Below the pieces are notes generated by a model. That model did not search any database, was not told the DNA's origin, and worked only from the letters and a program-made list of their open reading frames with translations. A stretch of 64,000 nucleotides of DNA from Lolium rigidum (Eukaryota; Streptophyta; Magnoliopsida; Poales; Poaceae). The DNA lies in the NCBI RefSeq assembly GCF_022539505.1, contig NC_061508.1, positions 68,085,754 to 68,149,753 of the forward strand, written 5' to 3'. Shown piece by piece: positions 10,082 to 20,900 of this stretch. Position 1 is the first letter of the stretch. Each line of letters starts with the position of its first letter. The position numbers and the translations under genes are program-made.

Positions 10082-11795
10082 TGATACGTCTTCGACGTAT
10101 CGATAATTTCTTATGTTCCATGCCACATTATTGATGATATCTACATGTTTTATGCATACTTTATGTCATATTTATGCGTTTTACGGAACTAACCTATTGA
10201 CGAGATGCCGAAGTGCCGATTCTTGTTTTATGCTGTTTTTGGTTTCAGAAATCCTAGTAAGGAAATATTCTCGGAATTGGACGAAATCAACGCCCGGGGT
10301 CCTATTTTTCCACGAAGCTTCCGGAAGTCCGAAGGGGAAACGAAGTGGGGCCACGAGGTGGGGACACGGTAGGGCGGCACGGCCCAAGCCCCGGTCGCGC
10401 CGGCCTAGTGTGTGGTCCCACCGAGGACTCCACCGACCTTGCCCTTCCGCCTACTTAAAGCCTCCGTCGCGAAAACCCTATTACGTTCGACGAAACCGGA
10501 GAAAACCTTCCGGAGCCGCCGCCATCGCGAAGCCAAGATCCGGGGGACAGGAGTCTCCGTTCCGGCACGCCGCCGGGACGGGGAAGTGCCCCCGGAAGGC
10601 TCCTCCATCGACACCACCGCCATCTTCATCAACGCTGCTTGTCTCCCATGAGGAGGGAGTAGTTCTCCATCGAGGCTAAGGGGATGTACCGGTAGCTATG
10701 TGGTTCATCTCTCTCCTATGTACTTCAATACAATAATCTCATGAGCTGCCTTACATGATTGAGATTCATATGATGATGCTTGTAATCTAGATGTCATTGT
10801 GCTAGTCAAGTGGGTTTTACTTATGTGATCTCCGGAGACTCCTTGTCCCACGTGTGTAAAGGTGACAGTGTGTGCACCGTGTGGGTCTCTTAGGCTATAT
10901 TTCACAGAATACTTATTCACTGTTATGAATGGCATAGTGAAGTGCTTATTTATATCTCTTTATGATTGCAATGTGTTTTGTATCACAATTTATCTCTGTG
11001 CTACTCTAGTGATGTTATTAAAGTAGTTTATTCCTCCCGCACGGTGTAATGGTGACGGTGTGTGCATCGTGTAGTACTTGGCGTAGGCTATGATTGTGAT
11101 CTCTTGTAGATTATGAAGTTAACTATTGCTATGATGGTATTGATGTGATCTATGCCTCCTTTCGTAGCGTGAAGGTGACGGTGTGCATGCTATGTTAGTA
11201 CTTGGTTTGGTTATGTTGATCCGTCATGCACTCTAAGGTTATTTAAACATGAACATCGAATATTGTGGAGCTTGTTAACTCCGGCATTGAGGGTTTGTGT
11301 AATCCTACACAGTTAGTGGTGTTCATCATCCAACAAGAGAGTGTAGAGTCTAGCATCTATCTATTTATTCTGTTATGTGATCAATGTTGAGAGTGTCCAC
11401 TAGTGAAAGTATGATCCTAGGCCTTGTTCCTAAATACTGCTACCGCTGCTTGTTTACTGTTTTACTGCATCTGTACTTCCTGCAATATTACCACCATCAA
11501 CCACACGCCGGCAAGCACTTTTACAGCGCCGTTACTACTTCTCATACTTATTCATACCACCTGTATTTCACTATCTCTTCGCCGAACTAGTGCATCTATT
11601 AGGTGTGTTGGGGACACAAGAGACTTCTTGCTTTGTGGTTGCAGGGTTGCATGAGAGGGATATCTTTGACCTCTTCCTCCCTGAGTTCGATAAACCTTGG
11701 GTGATCCACTTAAGGGAAACTTGCTGTTGTTCTACAAACCTCTGCTCTTGGAGGCCCAACACTGTCTACAAGAATAGAAGCACCCGTAGACATCA
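10082..11795 (+). repeat. 3' LTR of E1
   Basis: 1714 bp, the partner of 5214-6925. It ends GACATCA at 11795 and is followed by the target duplication CACCA. Confidence 0.93.
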
Positions 11796-11800
11796 CACCA

Positions 11801-13538
11801 CTCATCTTTTTACGATGTAACTCATGAACTGTTTCATGCAAGGTAACAACCCCATCGAGGATATATCTTCCTTGCATGAACGCCGTTTGAGTAGGGCGAA
11901 CCACGTGTTCGGCTACAGAATTAAGCCTAATAGTAGCTGCTTTTGTAAAAATCTTGAAACAAACATTAAGAAGGCAAATCGGCCTATATTGTTGAATCCT
12001 TTCAGCCTCATTAACCTTAGGCAATAAAATGATCTCTCCGAAATTTATACGGAAGAGCTCTAGTTGGCCCACATGAAGCACCACAAAAAGATCCATCATG
12101 TCCTTTTTGATTATGTCCCAGAATGTCTGATAAAACTCTGCTGGGAAACCATCCGGACCTGGCGCTTTGTTGTGCTCCATTTGGAAAATTGCTTTCTTTA
12201 CTTCCTCCTCCGAATATGGGGCGGTCAGAAAAGCATTTTCCTCGGCGAAACTTGAGGTATGTCATCTATCCGGTTCTCATCCATTGACGGATTACATTCC
12301 TCAGGTTCACCAAACAGGCCTTTGTAATAATTTGTAATATAAGATTTGAGCCGCTCGTGACCTTCGATAGTGCCCTCTTCTTGTACTAAAGAATGAATAA
12401 GTTTCTTCCTGTGTCTGCCATTGGCTACACTATGGAAGTATCTTGTATTCGAATCTCCCTCCAGAAGAAATTGAGCTTTCGATCGTTGATACCACTTGAG
12501 TTCCTCCTCGCGGAGAATCCCAGCTAACTTTGCATTTGATTGACTTTTCAGTTCAATTTCATGTGTAGTTAGTGGTCTCACCTCCGCTAGAGCCTCAATA
12601 TCATCTATAATTGAAGACAATTGGAGCTTCTCATTTTTTAGCTGCCCCGTCATGTGTCTTGCCCATCCTCCAAGGTATCTACGCGTAGCGCGTAATTTGT
12701 TATTCCACCTTTGAATAGGGTCAAGGCCAGCAACCGGTTTCTCCCATACTGTCCTCACCAGATCGACAAATCCTTCCCTGTTGAGCCATCCAAGTTCAAA
12801 TTTGAACGGACGTTTGCTCAAAGGCCTATGATTGCCAGTGGTGATTAGAATGGGAGCATGATCCGATAAAGACTCAATACGAGGTAAAGCGCGTACAGAA
12901 ACCATAGGGTATTTCAATTCCCATTCAGAATCCATTAGTACGCGATCCAACTTCTCATATGTAGTAGGCGAAAGGGAATTTGCCCAAGTGAATTGCCTGC
13001 CACACATTGTAACCTCTCTCAAGTCCAGACTATCGATGACAGCATTGAACATGAAAGACCAATGATGGTCGAAATGGCCTCTACTCTTCTCATGAGGAAA
13101 TCGTAACAAATTGAAATCCCCCCCAATAATGAGTGGGTGTGGATTATCCTTTGTAAGATTAACCAAATCACGAAGAAAAGCAGGTTTAAATTCAGGTTGA
13201 GAAGCCCCATAAACTGAGACCAAACTCCACACGAAATTGCCGGTCCTATTGCGGATATGGAGCTTTATATGATAGTCTCCACCCGAAATATGCAACACTT
13301 CCATGGAGGAGTCACGGACCCCAATTAACATGCCCCCAGAACGACCCCGCGGTGGTCGGGAGACCCAAGTAAAGTCCACCCCGCCAAAAAGGCGTTGGAG
13401 CAAACTTCTTGAGAAATCCCTTCTACCGGTCTCTGAGATAGCAATAAAATCTAAAGAATGATCACTAATGCATTCTGCAATGTGCAAGTGTTTAGCCAAG
13501 TCTCGAAGACCTCTGCTGTTTTTAAACATGCCATTCAT
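11801..13538 (-). pseudogene. LINE-1 ORF2: endonuclease and N-terminal RT
   Basis: Starts at the ATG at 13538. The apurinic/apyrimidinic-type endonuclease shows LDFIAISET, LIIGGDFNLLR and SLSDHAPILI. RT begins with the motif NKAPGPDGFPAEF (about 12175) and includes QYRPICLLNV and QTAFMQGRYI. One 1-bp frameshift lies near 12252, just before the RT motif. The frame is then cut at 11801 by E1 and resumes at 5208. The product would nick target DNA and reverse transcribe the element RNA. Confidence 0.85.
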
Positions 13539-14463
13539 TAGGAAACAACAGCTGATTTTGACACCTTAGCCTTCTTAGAGGGTCTAGCAGTCTTTTTGGT
13601 GGAGGAAGATTTAGATTTTCGGCCGGAAGCTTTCAGATCATAGACTGAGTTAAGCACCGCCTCATCCAAACCCACCTCAGATACCTCTCCAACTAGATGA
13701 GAAAGGAGCTGACCATCTGTATCGGAATACAGCTCATCCTCATCTACAGGTGAGATATCCGGCTTACTAGAAATCTTAGGAGTGACTTTTAATCGATCAA
13801 ACTCCATACGTCTCAAAGCATTAGCCGACACATTGACCGTACCCACAGAAGAACCCAAAGAAACACCTACACTATTCAACTTCGCAGATATAGATTGTGT
13901 AGAAAAATTAAGGAAAGACTTGGAGGATGGTTCTGAACCTGTCGAGTCCAAGTTAGAGGCCGCCTTGCGCCTCATAGCCCTGGACAACGAATCCTCGTCC
14001 GAGGCCACCGCCCCATCCGTAGCCGTCACTTGCCGCATGCTGCGGCGAGATGGCGTGGCGTGTAGCGGTTGACGAAGAGGAGTGACCACCGGGGAAGGCG
14101 AGGTCGGAGTAGACACCCTCCCAGTGGTCACCGTCGGAGACCTTGGCATCGTGGCCAGGGGGGCCGGCGAGCTTGGAGCTACAGCAGCGATGGTGGGCTC
14201 CGACCCCACCGCAGCTACCGCCTCCGAGCTCCCGCCCTTCCCCTCGCGCGGCACCACCACCTCCAGCCGAAGCACCCTGTCGGCGACGGCCCCAGGCAGG
14301 GGGACGCCACTCGCCGGCCCACGTGACACCGGCCGGTCAGCCGTAAGGAGGAGCTGCTGCTCCTCAACGCAGCCTCGCACCGGCCCATGGCGCTCTGTCT
14401 GGTCAGCAGCAAGGAGGAGCTGATGCTCTCCATCGTGACCTGCAGGTGCAGCCCCGGCCACGC

Positions 14464-14640
14464 CATGGGCGGATCCAGGTATAGGTGAGTGGGGGCATAG
14501 GCCCCCACTCAAATTTTGAATTCCCTTGGTATTTGTAATTAATCTGAAGAAGATTCATTAAAATTTGGCGAATGTAGAGAAGAAGTGCCCCCACTCAAAT
14601 GATACGCCCCCAGCCACGATTTTTTCTGGGTCCGCCACTG
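14464..14640. mobile_element. hAT-type MITE inserted in LINE-1 ORF1
   Basis: 177 bp with imperfect terminal inverted repeats: left CATGGGCGGATCCAG, right (minus strand) CAGTGGCGGACCCAG. The 8-bp duplication GGCCACGC at 14456-14463 and 14641-14648 fits the hAT superfamily. Inner sequence repeats GAGTGGGGGCA and TGCCCCCACTC near both ends. It encodes nothing. Confidence 0.85.
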
Positions 14641-14668
14641 GGCCACGCGCTGACCGTGCTCAAGAGGA

Positions 14669-14860
14669 GCGGAAGTGAACTGCTTCTCCCCAACGTACTT
14701 GAGTGCATGCTCACACATGGACGTGAGCTGCTGCTCCCCAGCGCATGTGAGCTCCTTCTCACCAACGTACGTGAGCTTTTGCTCACTTACAGACTTGAGC
14801 CGCTGCTCCCCAGCGACTGTGAGCTGCTGCTTACCAACGGCCGTGATCTGCTGCGCACCA
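14669..14860. repeat. 24-bp minisatellite in LINE-1 ORF1
   Basis: About eight degenerate 24-bp units of the type GTGAGCTGCTGCTCCCCAGC. Read on the minus strand they encode an 8-residue repeat such as VGEKELTC, VSEQKLTY and AGEQRLKS. The length keeps the reading frame. Confidence 0.8.
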
Positions 14861-16675
14861 CCATCCACGCCTGCATGCGCCGGTAACAGCTGCCCTCCAC
14901 CCGCCCGTGAGTAGGGTGGGAAGCAAGAGCAGCATCCCCTGGCGGCGGAGAAGGCCTGGTCCGACCAAGAACGTTTCGCCGCCCGCGTGATGTAGACGGC
15001 GTCACTTGGACCTTCTTGGCGAGAGCCTCCGACGCCACATCCTGCACCACCAATCGCTGCGAAGGAGAAGACACTGAGGAAAGCGCCACACTCAGCTCCT
15101 CCGCGGTGACCGCCTTCGAAGAAAAATGTCCGTCCACCAAAGATAAAGGTGGCTGCATGTCCGAGCCCACAAGAGCCGTCGGCGACCGTCGCTCCAACGA
15201 CGGATGCGACTTACGCAAAGCCGCCACAAGAGCAATACCCCGGGGAGTCTTCGGATCGGAGTTATAACGCGTGACTGCATGAAGGACCGCAGCAACCTGA
15301 GAAGACCCATCTGGTGCCACTGTCGAGGAAAAAGAACCCTGAGCCTGGTGCATAACTGTATCTGATGTGCCCTGCGCGAACTCAGATGTATCCATCGCAT
15401 CCTCATGCTCCTTCCCTTTTCCTCCATCTCCATCGCCATCCTTCTTCCTCCAAACGAACGGAACAAAATCTGCCTCAGGAACATAAGAAGGTGACTCACG
15501 ACTGAAACGGAACTCGTAGCCCTTAAGTTTCACTTCCACATCAGATTTCACAAAGGTCGCCGCATCTTTTTTACCGAATTTAGTAGTGTCAAACATGGCG
15601 ACCAGAACCCGAACGACTCCTCTGCGCCTCAAACTGAGGAGATCAACATCCAGAGTCTTCCCCATCAGTGATCCAACAGCCCACAAACCCCAAAAATGGC
15701 GAACATTATGCGGCACTCCCTCCACATGCAGCCAAACCTGTTCAAGCTCAAACTTGTGTGGCACATCCGTAGGCTTCCAAACAGAGACAGACATCTGGGA
15801 TTTAAAACCTGGAACCGCCATCTGGATTCCATCCACCACATCAAGGTCCTCAAAGGATGGGAAACTAATGAGAAAAACATTATCTCCATGCGGGACAGCC
15901 TCCCACTTCCACTGAGACTTGGCCGGGCACCTCCGCGCCATTTGCTGCTGAATAACAACAGTAGTAACCGCCTCACCAGTAACAACAACTCTAGCCACCG
16001 GGGACGAATTTGGGACAAGATCATCCTTTACCACACTATCCGGCAAGGTGGTGAAAAAAGTCTCATAAGTACCCACTCCGGCTACAAAAGCAGAAGGTTT
16101 AGGATACTTCAACACCGGGCATCTCACAGTTGGATGGGCCTTCTTATCACAAATATAGCAGTAATGTTGAGCCTTACAATCCTTGACGGCATGAGAATCA
16201 ACAGAGCACTTCCAGCACCAGATCGGTTTCTTTGGCTTGACGGTATCTGCCGGCACAACCTGCTCAGAAACCAACGGAGCCACCACCTGAGCCACAATTT
16301 GAGGTTGGATGGCTGCTTGGGAGTGAGCTTGCAACTGAGAGGTCTGCATGTCAAAACCCGCCTGGTGGCCTTGAGGCATGAACTGGCCTTGGGGAGGAGC
16401 CACTCCAGACGACACCATGACATGCGGTTGTTGCACTGGTGGTACCCCCTGCGCACCGGCTGCCTTCTTCTTCTTCTTCTTTTGCCGCTGGACCCCAGAC
16501 CCCGATGCCACCTGCTGCTGCTGCTGCTGCTGCTGCTGCACGGCAGGGGCTGCAAATTGCTGTAGCTGCTGCCCTTGCGCACCGACGAACTGCGGCTGCT
16601 GATGTTGCATCGGCGGAGCGGCATACCCGCCGAAGAGTTGCTGCTGATACTGCGGGTTATATGGGACCTCATTTA

Positions 16676-16987
16676 TCTCTGGTTAGATGATGACCGTATC
16701 TTTATTGGCGAGGAACCCACCTTGATAAGAGTTACAGTTGAACTGCTTACAAGTTAGTACGGAATGGAAGTACTTGTGTGAATTCATACTGCAGCTTGGC
16801 ACAGCTGTAAATAACTACATTTTCAACAAAAATTACACGTGTGTGTATACATACACATTAAAAATAATATAAAGTGTCACAGGTTAGCATGCTAAGTTAC
16901 ACAACATAGAAGATAGTGGTCACATAACAAGAATCATTAATTCTATTCTTTCGCATAGCATAGTTACCAAGATAGAAGCTCAAAGTG
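16676..16987 (-). other. 3' flank of the RLP gene, no gene seen
   Basis: AT-rich sequence downstream of the RLP stop codon, including a run resembling ACATTAAAAATAATATAAAG near 16855. It probably represents the 3' untranslated region and flank of the receptor gene, ending at the LINE-1 border. No coding sequence is seen. Confidence 0.5.
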
Positions 16988-17950
16988 TTATCTCATCTGC
17001 CACTTATTTTTTCTTGCCAATGAAGTCCAGCCCACAGCAACTTGCATGTAAACCCAATCATACATGTGGTCCGAAAATAAGAAAAACATAACTCTCCATT
17101 TCCTTTCGAATAAGAAGCCACAGAAGACAATCCAGAGCCCTGCCACAAATCCTATGCACATGCTGAGATAAAGCGAAACCATATCGTGCATGCTTTCATG
17201 TTCTTCAGGGGAAAGTGGAGTTATGTCAGTTCCGGAGCAATTTCTTGTGAGAGGTGGACCACATAAACCAGGATTGCCGATGTAAATAGATGCTTGATCA
17301 TCTAGAGTTCTTAATTGATTCCCAGATGGTATAGTTCCTGTCAGATTATTATATGACAAGTTCAATCAGGTCAATCCTGATAGAGCTGATAAACCTCCAG
17401 GAATTTCACCACGGAGCAGATTATGTGAGAGGTCAAAAGATTCCAGTTCACGTAGCTCACCAATACTTCGGGGAATTATGTCACTCAGACTATTCCAGGA
17501 CAAGTTTAAGTTCTTCAATGCAACCAGCATGCCAATTTCTTGAGGAATCTGCCCTGTTAAATTGTTGCAAGACAAATCTATGGATACCGTGTATATGATT
17601 CCTCTGGTATACTCAAGCTGTTGACCTTTTATGCCCACAAATAAACTATCAGTATAAGCAGTAGTTTTCTCGAACACAGTGCTGATTCCAAAATTGACAA
17701 CTTGGAAAAGGGAACCACTATTATTGGGAGTAAGAGTCATAGCTGTGATATTTCCAATTGATTGTGGTATGTTCCCTGACATGTTATTGATTGCAACGTC
17801 TAAATATTGAAGCCCCTTCATCCTAGTTAGTTGATCAGGGATGTCACCAGAGAACTTGTTTGAACGCAACTGCAAAAGTGCCAACTGTGGTAACTTTGAT
17901 TGAATCCATGTTGGCAAGCTCCCAGAAAATCTATTGTATGCCAGATCAAG
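16988..17950 (-). pseudogene. RLP piece A: C-terminal LRRs, transmembrane segment and tail
   Basis: On the minus strand the piece begins FLDLAYNRFSGSLPTWI and runs through plant extracellular LRRs with the LxGxIP consensus. It continues through a loop-out island and further LRRs, including IDLSCNNLTGQIP, to the C-terminal cap LNLSYNNLTGTIPSGNQL with GNPGLCGPPL. A transmembrane helix (around LYLSMCIGFVAGLWIVFCGF) and a short cytoplasmic tail with no kinase follow, so this is a receptor-like protein. An in-frame TGA (17366-17368) interrupts the last LRR, probably from an Arg codon CGA. The upstream end is the LINE-2 insertion at about 17951. RLPs sit in the plasma membrane and often detect pathogen or developmental ligands; the ligand here is unknown. 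Confidence 0.9.
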
Positions 17951-20900
17951 AAAAAAAAAATTTGAAACAAGGCAAAAGATTTGCCATTTCATTGATAGAG
18001 AAGAAGTTTTTAAGAGTGTTACAGACCAAACATGGTCAAGGCCGCGGCCAAGACCCAAGCTAAAGGTATTACTCTCGCGGCATAACATTACCCAACGCTT
18101 TCGCCCCGGCATAGCCCCAAAGTGTCGCTTCGGTTTTTATCCTTGTGGTCACCATGTCGACGGTGGAGTGATGGTTCCGGAAGACACGCGCATTTCTCTC
18201 TTTCCAAATCTCCCAAGACACGAGCATGGCGAGCGAAGCCATCGCCTTCTTGGATTGCCAATTCTTTTGCACAAAGCATCTCCACCACTCATGAACATTT
18301 GGAGCCTCGTGCCACCTCTCCGGGTGGACATCGACGAGGCCAAGCCAATCCTTGATGTTTACCCAAACTCTTTTAGTGAAGCGGCATGTGAAGAGAAGGT
18401 GAGCCGCGGATTCTTGGACTTGATTACAAAGTTTGCAATTTCCACAATTTTGCCACCCCCGGCGTTGAAGCCTATCCGCCGTCCACACTCTATTTTGGAG
18501 CACGAGCCAAGTGAATATCTTGCATTTGGGGGTAGCCCAAGGTTTCCAAACCATGGCCGGCATGGTTGAGTTTGTGAGACCCTCAAATTGCATATTGTAA
18601 GCCGGGCTCGAGGAGTAGCACCCATGTGTAGTTAGCTTCCAAGTGATTGTATCATGTTCGTCATCGTTGGTGTGGATGTTTGCGAGCTTTTCCCAAAGGT
18701 TGGCGAATTGGGTGATATGCTCTATGGTGAGACCATTTTTCAAGTTGATTTGGGAGGTCCAAAAGTTGTCTTGTAGGGCCTTTCGGACGGTGGAGCTCTT
18801 ATTTTTGGATATGTTGTATATAAGAGGTGCGATATCTTTTGGCCGTCGCCCGTCGAGCCAAGAAGAGGCCCAAAAGAGGGCCTTGTCACCGTTGCCAATG
18901 GTAACCTTTGTAGCCGCCGCAAAAAGCTCTCTATCACTTGCATTGCAAGGGTTTCCAAGCCCTCTCCACGGCTTGGAGCTATCCGTCCACTCCAACCAAA
19001 GCCACCTCAACCGTAGGGCGGAAGCAAACTTGTGGATGTTAAGAATACCAAGGCCTCCTTTATTCTTTGGCTTGCAAACGAGATCCCAATTGACCTTGCA
19101 TTTTCCTCCCGATACTTTATCACAAGCGGCCCAAAGGTAAGCCCTTCGTATGGTATCAATCTTTAGGAGAACCTCCATCGGTAATTCAAGCACGGTGATG
19201 AAGTATATGACAACACTTGTGAGGACCGCCTTAACAAGGATGTTGCGGCCGGCCATAGAGGCGTGCTTGCCAAGCCAAGGCACAAGCTTACCGGCCACCT
19301 TATCCTCAAGGTATTGTAGGTGTACCCTTTTCAATCTTGTTAAGGAGAGAGGCAAACCAAGGTATCGCATTGGGAAGGTGGTGAGCGCCGCGGGGAAAGG
19401 TTGTAGGACATCATGAAGGTCAATTCCACCGCATTGGATGGGCGCAACTTGGCTTTTGGCACAATTTGTAACAAGGCCGGTAACCTCCCCAAACCGGTCC
19501 AAGATGGAGGCCAAGAAGTTGATGTCCTCTTTGAAAGGCGCCATGAAGATGGCCGCATCATCGGCGTAGAGAGATGTGCGGAAGGTGGGGGTTCTTCCTC
19601 TTAGAAGGTGTAGATGTCCTTGTTGGGTGGCTTTGCGAAGGATGTAATGTAGCGGGTCAATGGAGAGCACAAAGAGAAGCGGTGACAACGGATCTCCTTG
19701 GCGCAAGCCCCTCCCGTGCTTGATTGGGTCACCGGCAAGGCCATTGAGGAGCACCCTTGAGGAGCCCGAAGCAAGAAGGGCGGACACCCAATCTCTAAAA
19801 GTTGTAGGGAAGCCAAGATGCTCAAGTAAATTCATAAGGTAGTCCCATCTAACCGAGTCGAAAGCCTTCTTTATGTCGAGCTTGAAAAGAATCGTGGGGG
19901 TCTTTGACTTGTGTAATCTTCTTGCCAAGTTCCTCACATACAAAAAATTGTCGTGAATACTTCTTTTCTTGATGAAGGCACTTTGCGCATTGGAGACAAG
20001 GTCATTCATATGAGGGGCAAGGCGGGTGGCCATCATTTTGGCGATGGCGTGTATGAGGCTTATAGGCCTAAAGTCGGTAATTTCCTCGGCCCCCTCCTTC
20101 TTGGGGATAAGGACGATGTTGGCGGAATTGAGCCAATGGAGATTGTTGGTGCGCAAGTTGGAGAAGTCATTGATTACGGCCAAGAGGTCATGTTTGATGA
20201 TGTCCCAACAAGTTTTAAAGAAGGCCCCCGTGAATCCGTCCGGTCCCGGGGCTTTATGGCTATTAGTCCCATGTATGGCCTCTTTCACTTCGTCTTCGGT
20301 GAACGGATCTCCCAAGTCGGAGAGGTCACAAGTTGGAATTGGGACATTTGCCCAATTGAAATCCCTTGTCCGCGGGGGCGCCTTTTTGGTGACATTCTTG
20401 AAATGCTCATGTATGATTGCTTTTTTTTGATTGTGCTCCGTTACCCATCCGTTTCCATTCTTTAGGCGGTGGATGATGTTTTTCCGACGACGGCCATTGA
20501 TGCGAAGGTGAAAATATCTAGTGTTAGCGTCCCCTTCCTTGAGGCACCTTACCCTGGAGGATTGGTGCTTTCTTGATCTTTCCAAAACGGCCAACCCAAG
20601 GATCCTTCTCTTCAATCTAGCACGAAGGTCCCGTTCTTGTGGGCTTAGGGCCCGTGATTCTTGGGCAATGTCAAGTCTGAGAATGATTTCATATGCCATG
20701 TGGAATTCAACTTTGGCCTTGGAGAAAAGAGATTTGCTCCACTTGCGAAGTCTAAGGCTTGTGTTCGAGAGCTTATGGAAAAGGCGTTGGCAAGGCTCGA
20801 AATGTGTGTTTGGGGCGTTCCACGCATCTTGGACCGTTTCTTTGAATCCCGGCATCTTTATCCAAAAGTTCTCAAAACGGAAAGATTTTGGTCTCCTAGG

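Larger units (their letters stand above)
5214..11795 (+). mobile_element. E1: non-autonomous Athila-like LTR retrotransposon, complete
   Basis: Two near-identical LTRs (5214-6925 and 10082-11795) flank a 3.2-kb internal region. The 5-bp target duplication CACCA is present at 5209-5213 and 11796-11800, and LINE-1 is continuous when the element is removed. The internal region has a tRNA-Asp-type primer site, one accessory reading frame and a long non-coding part, but no gag, RT or integrase that I can find. It should therefore depend on an autonomous relative. LTR ends and layout resemble the Sabrina group of Triticeae; that name is from memory and needs a database match. Confidence 0.93.
11801..16675 (-). 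mobile_element. LINE-1: 5'-truncated non-LTR retrotransposon, main part
   Basis: A minus-strand L1-type LINE with ORF1 (zinc knuckles) followed by ORF2 (endonuclease, RT). ORF2 continues at 4697-5208 beyond E1. The 5' border is near 16675, where ORF1 is still open and upstream sequence turns into the 3' flank of the RLP gene, so the copy is probably 5'-truncated. It carries a hAT-type MITE (14464-14640) and is older than E1, the MITE and the gypsy element. Confidence 0.85.
13538..16675 (-). pseudogene. LINE-1 ORF1: nucleic-acid-binding protein
   Basis: The N-terminal part (from about 16675, Met at 16610) is Gln-rich, with a CAG-encoded poly-Gln run (16512-16539) and a poly-Lys run. Two zinc knuckles follow, CWKCSVDSHAVKDC and CYICDKKAHPTVRC (about 16220-16130), then a DUF4283-like region (about 15950-15480). 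The C-terminal part has an 8-residue tandem repeat (14669-14860), the MITE insertion and a Lys/Ser-rich end. There is a frameshift between about 14790 and 14870. The stop codon TAA overlaps the ORF2 ATG by one base at 13538. The product would coat the LINE RNA. Confidence 0.75.
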
